NCBI GenBank assembly: GCA_029061225.1
Contig: JAIDSM010000142.1
Span: 1-64,000, forward strand
Reading direction: 5' to 3'
Source of the DNA: Muribaculaceae bacterium
Lineage (GTDB): Bacteria; Bacteroidota; Bacteroidia; Bacteroidales; Muribaculaceae
DNA length: 64,000 bases
Shown: positions 43,694 to 53,238 of the stretch, in pieces
Numbering within the stretch: position 1 is the first letter of the stretch
How the letters are laid out: each line of letters opens with the position of its first letter
Notes under the pieces: model-generated
Seen by the model: the letters and a program-made list of their open reading frames with translations, nothing else
What the model was told of the DNA's origin: nothing
Database searches by the model: none
Program-made: the position numbers and the translations under genes

Positions 43694-43749
43694 TCGTTTT
43701 AAGATTGTTGTGTTGTTTAGTTTTTAGGTTGTTGGGTTGCGGGGATGGA

Positions 43750-44772
43750 TCAACGCTGTACTCGGCCGTTTGCACTGCCGCCTGCGAGAGCCTCTACCTC
43801 TGCGATTGTCTCAAGGTTGAAGTCACCCGGAATCGTCTGCTTCAGAGCGGAAGCTGCTACTGCGAATTCGAGTGCCTCGCCTTGGGTCTCCTTGTTGAGG
43901 AGGCCGTAGATAAGGCCGCCTGAGAAGGAGTCGCCGCCGCCTACGCGGTCGATGATCGGGTTGATCTCGTAGCGTTTTGATTCGTAGAACTCCTCGCCGT
44001 TGTAGATCATGGCCTTCCATCCGTTGTTGCTTGCAGAGTAGGATTCGCGGAGGGTAGATACCACATACTTGAAGCCGAATTCCTTCATCATGGCCTCGAA
44101 AATGCCCTTGTAGCCTTCGGCTGAAGTATCGCCTGCCTCTACATCTGCGTCAGGCTTGAAGCCGAGGCAAAGTTCTGCATCTTCCTCATTGCCGATACAT
44201 ACATCTACATACTGCATGAGAGGACGCATGATTGACTGCGCCTTTTCGCTTGTCCACAGTTTCTTACGGAAGTTAAGGTCTACGGATACCGTCACGCCGT
44301 GACGCTTGGCTGCCTCGCAGGCGAGGCGGGTAAGCTCAGCGGCCTTGTCGCTGATGGCCGGTGTGATGCCGCTCCAGTGGAACCAGTCGGCACCCTTCAT
44401 GATCTCGTCGAAATCGAAATCAGATGGATCTGCCTCCGCGATAGCGGAGTGAGCACGGTCGTAGATCACCTTCGAGGGGCGCATCGAAGCGCCGGTCTCG
44501 CAATAATAGATACCTACACGGTCTCCTCCGCGGGCGATGTACTGGGTGTCGACTCCATAACGGCGAAGGGCGTTGACCGCAGCCTGACCGATCTCATGAG
44601 TAGGCAGTTTCGTTACAAACTTTGCGTCCATGCCATAGTTGGCGCAACTAACAGCGACATTTGCTTCTCCGCCACCCCAGATGACTTCGAAGATGTCGCT
44701 CTGAATGAATCGCCGGTGTCCTTCCGGCGAGAGACGGAGCATTATCTCTCCAAGGGTTATTATACGTTTCAT
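43750..44772 (-). CDS. kdgK: 2-keto-3-deoxygluconate kinase (PfkB family)
   Basis: 340 residues. The PfkB C-terminal signature DRVGGGDSFSGGLIYGL holds the catalytic aspartate; GGGEANVAVSCANYG is the N-terminal PfkB motif. With eda 56 bp downstream, KDG kinase is the clear choice among sugar kinases. It phosphorylates KDG from galacturonate or glucuronate. The spacer to eda is A-rich on the coding strand with weak 7-bp periodicity. The -7 box is only five bases from the ATG. Confidence 0.9.
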   Translation of the reverse strand: MKRIITLGEIMLRLSPEGHRRFIQSDIFEVIWGGGEANVAVSCANYGMDAKFVTKLPTHEIGQAAVNALRRYGVDTQYIARGGDRVGIYYCETGASMRPSKVIYDRAHSAIAEADPSDFDFDEIMKGADWFHWSGITPAISDKAAELTRLACEAAKRHGVTVSVDLNFRKKLWTSEKAQSIMRPLMQYVDVCIGNEEDAELCLGFKPDADVEAGDTSAEGYKGIFEAMMKEFGFKYVVSTLRESYSASNNGWKAMIYNGEEFYESKRYEINPIIDRVGGGDSFSGGLIYGLLNKETQGEALEFAVAASALKQTIPGDFNLETIAEVEALAGGSANGRVQR

Positions 44773-44776
44773 ACCG

Positions 44777-44784
44777 CAAATTTA
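44777..44784 (-). promoter_or_regulatory. -7 element of kdgK, possibly leaderless
   Basis: Minus strand TAAATTTG, then CGGT and the ATG: the same spacing as luxS (24752). No -33 box at 19 bp. Confidence 0.5.
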
Positions 44785-44898
44785 AGCAAATATTTGCAAA
44801 CATCATAATATTGCATAAGAAAAATTTCATTTTTTCGTTTCTTATACAGTGTGAGGTGGCGGAATCCTCACGGCATACCTTACTTTTTACATATATTT

Positions 44899-45633
44899 AT
44901 GACATCTTCGACCTTTCGACATATAGCCCTAAAGCTTTTTCTGCTGCTGAGCGTGCTTGGCGTTCCGGCCGCCTCCTATGCCAAATGGGGCGAGAAGGTG
45001 CCAAACCGCCAATATGCCGACCTCAAACGCTGGCACTGGGGTTTTTCTGTCGGTACGCATGTGCAGGACCTCTCCTTCACACACTCCGGGCTTGTCACAG
45101 ACGATGGCCGTCAGTGGCAGGTGGAGGTGCCGGATTTCTCACCCGGCTTCAACGCCACAGTGCTCGGTGACCTTAGACTGCACAGATACCTCAATCTGAG
45201 ACTCTCTCCCGGTATGTATTTCGGCTCGAAGACAGTGCATATGCTTGACTTCAATTCCGGAGAAAAACAGATTCAGGACATGAAAAGCGCCTATGTCGTG
45301 ATTCCTCTTGATCTGAAGATATCGGGCGACAGACTCCACAACACACGCCCTTACTTCACGGTGGGAGCCATGGGTGTGCTCGACATATCAAAGAAGCGGT
45401 CGGATCCTATCGTCACGAAGAATTTCGACACGATGCTTACCGTCGGATTGGGCTGTGATTTCTATCTCCCTTTCTTCAAGCTTTGTCCGGAGATAAAGTT
45501 CTGCTTTGGTCTCACAGATATCCTCAAGCATGATCGTCCAGACCTTGACGAGAATCCGGCGACCATGCAGATAACCCAGTCGCTTACCAAAATGAAGGGC
45601 AACATGGTGGTGCTCTCCTTTTATTTCGAATAG
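44899..45633 (+). CDS. porT: T9SS outer-membrane beta-barrel protein PorT
   Basis: 244 residues from ATG 44899, where a signal peptide begins (about 1-29, ending ASYA). The frame opens earlier (44851) but without a signal peptide at its start. GFSVGTHVQDLSFTHSG, a run of amphipathic strands and the C-terminal VVLSFYFE are typical of PorT/SprT, an outer-membrane protein needed for type IX secretion. It lies 20 bp upstream of porP, at the head of the T9SS operon. Confidence 0.83.
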   Translation: MTSSTFRHIALKLFLLLSVLGVPAASYAKWGEKVPNRQYADLKRWHWGFSVGTHVQDLSFTHSGLVTDDGRQWQVEVPDFSPGFNATVLGDLRLHRYLNLRLSPGMYFGSKTVHMLDFNSGEKQIQDMKSAYVVIPLDLKISGDRLHNTRPYFTVGAMGVLDISKKRSDPIVTKNFDTMLTVGLGCDFYLPFFKLCPEIKFCFGLTDILKHDRPDLDENPATMQITQSLTKMKGNMVVLSFYFE

Positions 45634-45653
45634 TAAAGAAATCTCTCGAATAG

Positions 45654-46673
45654 ATGTACAGACCCCTACAACATATGCTGCATAAAGCAGCGCTCGCCGC
45701 AGTCACTCTGATCGCTACACTCTCGCCCTCTCCGCTGCGGGCGCAGAGCGATCCGCTGTATACTCAGGCATGGGCGCTCCCTACTCTTTATAATCCTGCA
45801 GCGGCGGGATCTACCGACTGGCTTAGGATCCGTGGGGCTGCCAGGCTGCAGTGGGTAGGGATAGAGAACGCTCCCAAGAGCTTCACGGCTACGGCCGACA
45901 TTCCCTTTAAGCTGCTGGGCAGAAGATGGGGCGGAGGTGTCAATGTCACTCAGGAAGGAATAGGCCTTTTCTCAAATACCTATGTCAACGGGCAGCTGAG
46001 CGGTCGCCTTAAGAAATTTTTTGGCGGTGAACTTACGATTGGCCTGCAGGTAGGGTATTTCGGATCGAGTTTCCGTGGGTCAGATGTATATATTCCCGAC
46101 GATGATGACTATCATGATTCAAACGATCCTTCTATTCCCAAGCAGGATGTAGGTGGCGGAACGATCGACTTCGGCGTTGGCCTGCAGTATATTCATCCGA
46201 AATTCAATGTAGGCGTCTCGATGCTGCACCCGGCCGCTCCGAAAGTGAAACTTAATACCAAGGGGACAACCTCCTCTTCCGCAACATCTGACAACCACGA
46301 ATTCGAAACATATGTTAACCGAGTGCTCTATCTTACTGCCGGAAGCAATATTCACGTAAAAAACACGTTAATAGAATTGCAACCCGATCTCATTGTGGCG
46401 TCCGACTTCCGGAGTTTTTCAGGTGTCGTATCGTTAAAGGGATGGTATAATAAGATGTTTTTCGGCGGCGTAGCCTATAGGTTGGACGATGCCGTAAGCA
46501 TCAATTTGGGTGCGGAATTCAAGAATTTCATTCTGGGATACGCCTACGACATACCTACCTCGAAGATACTTAAAGCCTCCAGCGGCAGCCATGAGCTGAC
46601 GGTAGGCTACCGCCTGAAGCTGGACTTCGGCGGAAAGAACAGACACCGGCACAGAAGCATCCGCCTGATGTGA
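45654..46673 (+). CDS. porP: T9SS protein PorP (PorP/SprF family)
   Basis: 339 residues with a signal peptide (about 1-30). It starts with the family hallmark DPLYTQAWALPTLYNPAAAGS and continues as a 12-14-stranded beta-barrel. PorP/SprF proteins sit in the outer membrane and associate with the GldK/GldN ring; some help export of cargo with type B domains. An insertion near VYIPDDDDYHDSNDPS is acidic. Immediately upstream of gldK by 61 bp. Confidence 0.9.
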   Translation: MYRPLQHMLHKAALAAVTLIATLSPSPLRAQSDPLYTQAWALPTLYNPAAAGSTDWLRIRGAARLQWVGIENAPKSFTATADIPFKLLGRRWGGGVNVTQEGIGLFSNTYVNGQLSGRLKKFFGGELTIGLQVGYFGSSFRGSDVYIPDDDDYHDSNDPSIPKQDVGGGTIDFGVGLQYIHPKFNVGVSMLHPAAPKVKLNTKGTTSSSATSDNHEFETYVNRVLYLTAGSNIHVKNTLIELQPDLIVASDFRSFSGVVSLKGWYNKMFFGGVAYRLDDAVSINLGAEFKNFILGYAYDIPTSKILKASSGSHELTVGYRLKLDFGGKNRHRHRSIRLM

Positions 46674-46734
46674 CCGCCGGTCAGGGAGATAACTTAGACA
46701 ATCTATTATAGGCAATCGTAACAACCTCTATATA

Positions 46735-48207
46735 ATGAGAATTTCAGACATCAAAGATATCGCTGCCGTGCTTCGATCCTCCTTTCCCGCTGTATGGATC
46801 GCTGCGGCTATGTTCATGCTCGCAAGCTGCGCTTCGCTCAGCCGTGGTGGTGCCGGAGGTGAGGTGACCGGTGTCGGCGGAAGCACTTTCGCCGAGCCTG
46901 TTCCTTACGGCATGGTGCTCGTAGACCGCGGCGCATATGCCATGGGTCCTGCCAAAGATGACTCCATATGGGGTCTCAAAGGCAATCCCAAGGGTGTCTC
47001 CGTCGATGCTTTCTGGATGGACGAGACTGAGGTGACCAACTCTAAATACAAGCAGTTCGTGCTCTGGGTGCGCGACTCCATAATCCGTGAGCGTCTCGCC
47101 GATCCTGCCTATGGCGGCAACGAGGCTTTTAAGATAGAGGAAGACAAGGAGGGCAATCCTATCACTCCCTATCTCAACTGGAACAAGCCTATACCATGGC
47201 GCAACGCCAATGAAGACGAGCAGCGCGCCATCGAGAGCGTCTACCGTACGAATCCCATCACGGGCCAGCGTGAGCTTGATCCAACTCAGCTCAACTACCG
47301 CTACGAGATATTCAATCATACGGAAGCCGCAAAGCGCAAGCATCGCCTTGACCCTACCAGACGCGACTACAATACCGATAATCCGGTCAATTACGAATTG
47401 CCCATTATCTCGAAGGATACCGCCTATCTCACTGATGAGGGGGAAATAGTGCGCGAGACAGTCACCCGCCCGCTTTCCGGCGATTTCGATTTCCTCAACA
47501 CATATATCGTCAACGTGTATCCGGACACTACCGCCTGGATCAACGATTTCGACAATGCATACAACGAGCAGTATACCCGACTCTACTTCTCCAACCCCGG
47601 CTACAACAACTATCCGGTGGTAGGGGTGAGCTGGGATCAGGCAAACGCTTTCGCCAATTGGCGTACAGACTACCTGCGCCGCAGCCTCGGCAAGGAGGGT
47701 GTTTACATCGAGCCTTACCGCCTACCGACGGAGGCCGAATGGGAGTATGCCGCCCGTGCAGGAAACTCTGAAAGTTCTTTCCCCTGGAGTGAGACGCTTC
47801 CTATGGATGAGCGCGGATGCTTCTACGCAAACTTCAAGCCCGGCGACGGCGACTATGTTCGCGACGGCCACGTCATCACTTCGCCTGTCGGCACTTATAA
47901 GGCCAACGATTTCGGCCTGTTCGATATGGCCGGCAACGTCAGCGAATGGACATCGACAGCTTTCACCGAAAGCATCGACCGCCTGACAAGCGATATAAAT
48001 CCGGAGTACCGCTATAACGCCGCAATCGAGGATCCCTACAAGATGAAGCGTAAGATAGTGCGTGGCGGAAGCTGGAAAGATGTCATGCACAATCTGCGCA
48101 GCGATCTGCGCCAGTGGGAATATCAGAACGAGCAACGCTCATACATCGGATTCCGCTGCGTGCGCTCGCAGATCGGTTTTGCTAAGGGGACACAAAAAAG
48201 AAAGTAA
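46735..48207 (+). CDS. gldK: T9SS lipoprotein GldK (PorK)
   Basis: 490 residues. A lipobox cysteine is at about 33 (MLASC). The body is a formylglycine-generating-enzyme-like (SUMF1) domain: GMVLVDRGAYAMG, DETEVTNSKYKQF, YRLPTEAEWEYAARAG, GLFDMAGNVSEWTS and IVRGGSWKD. With GldN it forms the large periplasmic ring of the T9SS under the outer membrane. It has no sign of being an active FGE. Operon order is conserved: gldK, gldL, gldM, gldN. Confidence 0.95.
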   Translation: MRISDIKDIAAVLRSSFPAVWIAAAMFMLASCASLSRGGAGGEVTGVGGSTFAEPVPYGMVLVDRGAYAMGPAKDDSIWGLKGNPKGVSVDAFWMDETEVTNSKYKQFVLWVRDSIIRERLADPAYGGNEAFKIEEDKEGNPITPYLNWNKPIPWRNANEDEQRAIESVYRTNPITGQRELDPTQLNYRYEIFNHTEAAKRKHRLDPTRRDYNTDNPVNYELPIISKDTAYLTDEGEIVRETVTRPLSGDFDFLNTYIVNVYPDTTAWINDFDNAYNEQYTRLYFSNPGYNNYPVVGVSWDQANAFANWRTDYLRRSLGKEGVYIEPYRLPTEAEWEYAARAGNSESSFPWSETLPMDERGCFYANFKPGDGDYVRDGHVITSPVGTYKANDFGLFDMAGNVSEWTSTAFTESIDRLTSDINPEYRYNAAIEDPYKMKRKIVRGGSWKDVMHNLRSDLRQWEYQNEQRSYIGFRCVRSQIGFAKGTQKRK

Positions 48208-48245
48208 TATATTGACTCGCTTATAATCAAACATCAATCTCAGCA

Positions 48246-49274
48246 ATGGTCAAAATCCGCAAATACGCTAACTTCATAGAGCGTTTCCTGCATGGAGAGA
48301 AGGGACAGCGCTTCTTCAATTTTGCATACTCTATAGGTGCCGCAATCGTGATCTGGGGCGCTCTCTTCAAGATACTCCATCTTCCGGGTGGTAGCACGCT
48401 TCTCTGCATCGGTATGGGTACGGAAATCGCCATGTTCCTTCTGACGGCTTTCGACCGTCCACCGAAAGACTATCATTGGGAGGATGTCTTCCCTGTGCTT
48501 GACAGCCATAATCCCGAAGACCGTCCGGATCTTAATGGTCACGGCAGTGGGGGCGTGGCTGGAAACGGTGGCGTAGCCGGAGGGGTCGTGATAGCCGGTG
48601 GTGGCTCCGGTGGGGCTGTGGGAGAATACCATGGTTCGCCTGACTATCAAGGCTATCAAGGCGATTATGATCCTTCTGCCGTCGTTCCCTCTTCCGGGTC
48701 GGCTCAGGGAATCATCATAGCCGGAAGCGGCGGAAGCGGTGTGGCTGCGCCCAATGTGGAGATCAGTGAAGAAGACACCGGCAATCTTGTAGAGTCGATG
48801 AAGGATATGGCAGAGCAGATGAAGGGCGTCACTGAGCAGATCGCTCAGCTGCGCGAGACTACCGATGCTCTCAACAAGGTGAGCGAAGTGCTTCTCAACT
48901 CCTATAAGGCTATCACTGATAACTCAGAGTCTGTATCAGCTTCCTCCAACGGCTATGTGGAGCGTCTGGAAGACCTCAACCGCAATATCGGCGGCCTGAA
49001 CACCATCTATGAGATTCAGCTTAAGAGCATCAGTTCCCAGCTTGAGAGTATCGACCGTGTCAACCGTGGCCTGAAAGACATACGGGATATGTATGAGAAG
49101 TCTGCCAACGAGTCGAGCCGCTATTGCGAGGAGACAGAACGCATGAGCAGATATATGCGTCAGCTCAATAAGATCTACGAAAACATGATTACCGCCATGA
49201 CCATGAACATGGCCAACCCGATGGCAGGAGCGGCTGCAGCGCAGCGTTCCAACCCCTTCGAGGAAAAGAATTGA
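48246..49274 (+). CDS. gldL: T9SS motor protein GldL (PorL) with Gly-rich insert
   Basis: 342 residues. Two membrane helices are at about 24-46 and 51-69, and Glu60 (GMGTEIAMF) is the charged residue in the second helix that in GldL/PorL is needed for proton-driven motion. The cytoplasmic part is a long coiled coil (about 180-320). Between them (about 95-172) lies a low-complexity insert rich in Gly, Val and Ala (GGVAGNGGVAGGVV and GSGGSG repeats), which makes the protein longer than the Flavobacterium GldL. The last codon and stop lie inside a heptameric array. Confidence 0.92.
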   Translation: MVKIRKYANFIERFLHGEKGQRFFNFAYSIGAAIVIWGALFKILHLPGGSTLLCIGMGTEIAMFLLTAFDRPPKDYHWEDVFPVLDSHNPEDRPDLNGHGSGGVAGNGGVAGGVVIAGGGSGGAVGEYHGSPDYQGYQGDYDPSAVVPSSGSAQGIIIAGSGGSGVAAPNVEISEEDTGNLVESMKDMAEQMKGVTEQIAQLRETTDALNKVSEVLLNSYKAITDNSESVSASSNGYVERLEDLNRNIGGLNTIYEIQLKSISSQLESIDRVNRGLKDIRDMYEKSANESSRYCEETERMSRYMRQLNKIYENMITAMTMNMANPMAGAAAAQRSNPFEEKN

Positions 49275-49302
49275 GAATTTTGAACTGAAAATTGAGAATT
49301 TC
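49268..49302 (+). repeat. 7-bp array on the gldL stop codon
   Basis: Five heptads in register: GAATTGA, GAATTTT, GAACTGA, AAATTGA, GAATTTC. It starts in the gldL stop codon (49272-49274). Confidence 0.7.
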
Positions 49303-49350
49303 CACAGTCCCGGTTTGTTTCGATGTCCGAGCTTATGCCCGGTTACTTCT

Positions 49351-49378
49351 GAAGACTGAAGACTGAAGACTGAAGACT
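49351..49378 (+). repeat. Perfect 7-bp tandem repeat (GAAGACT, four copies) before gldM
   Basis: Four identical copies end 5 bp before the gldM start codon, in the place where ribosome entry would be decided. The same heptad family forms the array at 22994-23014. Confidence 0.9.
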
Positions 49379-49383
49379 ATAAA

Positions 49384-50961
49384 ATGGCAGGAGGAGGCAA
49401 CAACGTAGCAAGAATGTCACCGAGGCAGAGGATGATCAATCTGATGTATATCGTCCTCACCGCGATGCTCGCGCTCAACGTATCGAGCGACGTGCTGAAC
49501 GGATTCAGCCAGGTGCAGGATTCCCTGCACCGTACCAACGACAATCTGACTACAAAAAACAAAATACAGTTCGACTATCTGGCGGAACTTTATGAAAAGA
49601 ATCCCGCCAAGGCCGGACCATGGTATGAGAAAGGAAATACCCTTCATGACCATACCGGAAAACTCTATTCGCTCATCGAGGAGATCAAGACGGAAATAGC
49701 GGTTAAAGCCGATGGAAAAGAGGGAGACTACTCTAATCTTAAGAATCTCGACGACCTTGAGGCAGCTTCGGCCGTTCTGCTGAATCCTGCGTCGAAGAAA
49801 GGTGAGAAACTTCGTCTGGCAATTGACGAATATCGCACATATGTCACTTCTCTTGTGCCGGATTCCGTAAAGCGAAATGTTATCAACGAGATGCTTTCCA
49901 CTCGTGTGGAAGGAGTCAAAGGCACGGTAGGTGAGGTGAAGTGGGAAGAGAAACTCTTTGACAACATGCCGGCGATAGCAGCCGTCACTATGCTTACGAA
50001 ACTGCAGAACGATGTAAGTCAGGCTGAGAGCGAGGCTCTCTCCAACCTTATCACAAACGTTGATATCGGCGATGTGAGAGTCAACGAACTTAACGCCTAT
50101 GTCCTTCCGAATTCAAACATGGTCATGCGCGGTGGAAGGTACTCGGCGAAGATAGTGCTTGCCGCCATTGACACAACCATGCGTCCCGAGATATTCATCA
50201 ATGGTCAGAAACTTGGGAATCCCGACGGTATCTATGAATTTACTGCCGGCCAGACTGGTTCACATGAGTATTCGGGCTATCTTGAGGTGAAAAAGGGCGA
50301 CGGCACCCTTGAAAAGCATGAGTTTCGCTCGCAATACAATGTCATAGAGCCTATGGCCACCATATCTCCTACGATGATGAATGTACTATACGCCGGTATT
50401 GACAATCCTATCTCGATATCAGTGCCCGGAGTGCCGATGACTGCCTTGACAGCCACAATGACCAACGGAGCCCTAACCCGTAGCGGCGACCATTGGGTGG
50501 CGCGTCCGACCAAGGTGGGAGATAACGCGGTCATAAGCGTATCGGCTTCGGTCGACGGCAGCAATCAGACCGTGGGAAGCATGACTTTCCGAATCCGTCA
50601 GCTTCCCGATCCGACAGCCTTCATATCGGTGAAGGACGCTCAGGGCAATCCATCGGTCTATAAAGGTGGACCTAAGCGAATAAGCAAGGCGGCCCTGATG
50701 GCTTGCGACGGTCTTTCAGCATCTGTCGACGATGGCATTCTGGATATAATGTATCAGGTGGTGTCGTTCTCCACGGTATTCTTTGACTCGATGGGCAACG
50801 CCATACCGGAAGTGAGCGATGGCTCGAAATTCTCGGCAAGACAGAAGGAACAGTTCCGTCGTCTCAAGAACGGCCAGCAGTTCTTCATCTCCGATGTCAA
50901 GGCGAAAGGTCCCGACGGCATCACCCGTACGATCTCGCCGATGCAGGTAGTGCTTAATTAA
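49384..50961 (+). CDS. gldM: T9SS protein GldM (PorM)
   Basis: 525 residues. One membrane helix is at about 16-38 (INLMYIVLTAMLALNVSS); the rest is periplasmic: a helical bundle (about 40-220) and beta domains (about 225-525) ending in the PTAFISV, GGPKRISKAAL segment. GldM bridges the GldL motor to the GldK/GldN ring and transmits its rotation. The start codon is preceded by the four-copy heptad. Confidence 0.95.
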   Translation: MAGGGNNVARMSPRQRMINLMYIVLTAMLALNVSSDVLNGFSQVQDSLHRTNDNLTTKNKIQFDYLAELYEKNPAKAGPWYEKGNTLHDHTGKLYSLIEEIKTEIAVKADGKEGDYSNLKNLDDLEAASAVLLNPASKKGEKLRLAIDEYRTYVTSLVPDSVKRNVINEMLSTRVEGVKGTVGEVKWEEKLFDNMPAIAAVTMLTKLQNDVSQAESEALSNLITNVDIGDVRVNELNAYVLPNSNMVMRGGRYSAKIVLAAIDTTMRPEIFINGQKLGNPDGIYEFTAGQTGSHEYSGYLEVKKGDGTLEKHEFRSQYNVIEPMATISPTMMNVLYAGIDNPISISVPGVPMTALTATMTNGALTRSGDHWVARPTKVGDNAVISVSASVDGSNQTVGSMTFRIRQLPDPTAFISVKDAQGNPSVYKGGPKRISKAALMACDGLSASVDDGILDIMYQVVSFSTVFFDSMGNAIPEVSDGSKFSARQKEQFRRLKNGQQFFISDVKAKGPDGITRTISPMQVVLN

Positions 50962-50997
50962 TGGATCGGCGGCATGCCGCCTCTCAGATAATAGAAT

Positions 50998-52173
50998 ATG
51001 AACGTACTTAAGAAAATACTCCCCATAGCCGCTCTCGCGGCCACAATCCTCACCCTTGGGGCGCAGGACAATACAGGCGTTGTGCGCCGAAGCGGAGCTT
51101 CGAAGCGTGGCCAGAAGCAGGAAGAGGCTTCCGGACCTAAGATTACGGACAGGATGCAGGGCTTTTTCGACGGCACGAAGACCCATGACGCCGATCTTGC
51201 CTACATGCGTGAGATCTATCGCCAGCTTGACTTGAAGAATGTCCCGGAAAATACTCCGCTTTACTTCCCGGAAGATGTCGTCGACGGGCAGCAGAACCTT
51301 TTCCGCATCATGCTCGGACTTGTGGTGGACGGTAAGATTCCGGCGTATGAGTATCTCGACGGGCGTGAAGTATTCACTGACCAGTATAAGGTCAAGGTTG
51401 GAGAGATGCTCGACCGTTTCGATATCTATCATCAGAAGCAGGGCGATGGGGACCGGGCTGTATATACGATTGAGGAGGCGGATGTGCCGACAGGACAGGT
51501 ATTGAAATACTATATCATAGAGAAATGGGAGTTCGACCGGCGCACCAACCGGATGAAGACATTCGTTGAAGCTATTTGTCCTGTGCTGACTCGTGGAGGC
51601 GACTTTGGAGGAGATGCAAACTATCCCATGTTCTGGGTGAAGTTTGACCAGCTGCGCCCGTATTTGGCACAGCAGTATGTGTTCCTGACCGATGACAACA
51701 ACCTGCCGCAGTACAGTCTGGACGACTACTTCAACCTCGGAATGTATAAGGGAGAGATTTATAAGACGAAAAATCTGCGCAATCTATCTATGGCCCAGAT
51801 GTTTCCCGATGAGGACGATCGTCTGAGGGCTCAGGACAGTATAGACACTCGTCTGCGTGAATTCGGAAAGAATCTCTGGGTGCCTACACGCGAGGAGTAT
51901 CTCGCCATTCGTGAGGCAGAGGAAGCGGGTGAGGCATCTCGTGAAGCTGCGGTAGCCGAAGGTGATTCCATACCGGAACGTACGGTAGTGATGGCCGACG
52001 AGGAAAAGCCGGTGACAAAGACCCGTACGTCAAAGCGCGCCGGACGTAAGAAGTCTTCGGCCTCATCAGCATCCAAGAAGAAGCCGAGCACTCCGAAAGT
52101 GTCTCAGCCGAAATCTTCGTCAAACAATGCCAATTCCAGCGCGCAGAAGTCGGTGCGCCGACGCAAGCGCTGA
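50998..52173 (+). CDS. gldN: T9SS protein GldN (PorN)
   Basis: 391 residues with a signal peptide (about 1-22). The core domain with WEFDRRTNRM and YDDYFNLGMYKGEIYKTKNLRN-type sequence (here LDDYFNLGMYKGEIYKTKN) matches GldN, the ring partner of GldK. The C-terminal 60 residues are a basic Ser/Lys-rich tail (KRAGRKKSSASSASKKK), an extension that may bind peptidoglycan or LPS phosphate; that is inference. It ends the T9SS operon 45 bp before the GtrB-like gene. Confidence 0.93.
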   Translation: MNVLKKILPIAALAATILTLGAQDNTGVVRRSGASKRGQKQEEASGPKITDRMQGFFDGTKTHDADLAYMREIYRQLDLKNVPENTPLYFPEDVVDGQQNLFRIMLGLVVDGKIPAYEYLDGREVFTDQYKVKVGEMLDRFDIYHQKQGDGDRAVYTIEEADVPTGQVLKYYIIEKWEFDRRTNRMKTFVEAICPVLTRGGDFGGDANYPMFWVKFDQLRPYLAQQYVFLTDDNNLPQYSLDDYFNLGMYKGEIYKTKNLRNLSMAQMFPDEDDRLRAQDSIDTRLREFGKNLWVPTREEYLAIREAEEAGEASREAAVAEGDSIPERTVVMADEEKPVTKTRTSKRAGRKKSSASSASKKKPSTPKVSQPKSSSNNANSSAQKSVRRRKR

Positions 52174-52217
52174 CCGATATTTCCCAGACTCCTCAATATC
52201 ATTATTTGCTGACTGCC

Positions 52218-53225
52218 ATGGAGCCAGACAGAAAACCCTTGCTGACGATTCTTGTCCCCTGTCATAATGAAGAGGCAAATCTAATGAATTTGTATAAAGT
52301 CCTTGACGGATTCTCACGATCTTCCTACGCCGTAGACAATAAGGAAGAAGTGGTCTCGATCGATATGAATGAATTGGATATGGAGTTTCTTTTTGTCGAT
52401 GATGGGAGCAAGGATGCCACGCATCAACTCCTTGAAACACTGCGAGAGCGTGATTCAAGGATAAATGTGGTGTCACTGTCTCGGAATTTCGGCAAGGAAA
52501 ATGCTATGCTCGCCGGAATGGATTTTGCTCAAGGTGATGCTGTGGTCATAATGGATGCTGACCTGCAGGATCCTATTGAAGTAGTCCCGGAGATGATCTA
52601 TTGGTGGAGAAAAGGATATGATGATGTCTATGGCAAGCGGATAGGTAGGGGAAAGGAGAGCTGGCTGCGCAGAAGACTGTCATTGTCATTTTATAGTCTG
52701 CTCAAGAGAATGAGTGAAATTGACATTCTTCCCAATGTGGGAGACTTCAGGCTGCTTGACAGGAAAGCTGTGGATTCGTTGCGGAAGCTTCGTGAGACTC
52801 AGCGATACACTAAGGGACTTTATTGTTGGGTAGGCTATAAAAAGAAAGAAGTGGCTTTTGACCGAGCGGATAGGCTGGCTGGGAAATCGAATTTTAATCT
52901 TTTGAAGTTGATTAACTTAGCTGTAGAAGGAGTGACGAGTTATACTACTGTTCCTCTGCGTATCTCGATCATTGCCGGCCTGATTGTGTCGATATTGGCA
53001 TTCATCTATTTGTTGGTGATGTTTACGAAAACTTTAATTTTCGGGGAAAAAGTCACAGGCTATCCTTCATTGATGTGTGTCATATTGTTTCTTGGAGGAA
53101 TGCAGCTGCTTGCACTTGGCATAATCGGAGAATATATCGGACGCATATTCAATGAGACGAAGGGGCGGCCACCATACGTGGTGGAAAGCTATAATTTTAA
53201 GAAAGGATGGTCCGAACGTATTTAA
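52218..53225 (+). CDS. Polyprenyl-phosphate glycosyltransferase (GtrB/DPM1-like GT2)
   Basis: 335 residues from ATG 52218 (a TTG at 52206 is upstream and less likely). A GT2 catalytic domain (LVPCHNEEANL, VDDGSKDAT, MDADLQDP) is followed by two membrane helices (about 242-268 and 284-312) and the GEYIGRIFNETKGRPPYVVE tail, the pattern of GtrB, ArnC and dolichol-phosphate-mannose synthases. Such enzymes load a sugar on undecaprenyl phosphate for transfer outside the membrane. The two DUF6056 proteins downstream are likely acceptors of that sugar donor. Confidence 0.9.
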   Translation: MEPDRKPLLTILVPCHNEEANLMNLYKVLDGFSRSSYAVDNKEEVVSIDMNELDMEFLFVDDGSKDATHQLLETLRERDSRINVVSLSRNFGKENAMLAGMDFAQGDAVVIMDADLQDPIEVVPEMIYWWRKGYDDVYGKRIGRGKESWLRRRLSLSFYSLLKRMSEIDILPNVGDFRLLDRKAVDSLRKLRETQRYTKGLYCWVGYKKKEVAFDRADRLAGKSNFNLLKLINLAVEGVTSYTTVPLRISIIAGLIVSILAFIYLLVMFTKTLIFGEKVTGYPSLMCVILFLGGMQLLALGIIGEYIGRIFNETKGRPPYVVESYNFKKGWSERI

Positions 53226-53238
53226 TTTGCAAGGAATT

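Noticed and set aside
43694..43749. A further 7-bp array in the eda-kdgK spacer
   Set aside because: Heptads can be drawn, but units are too dissimilar and the sequence is simply low-complexity A/C-rich on the coding strand.
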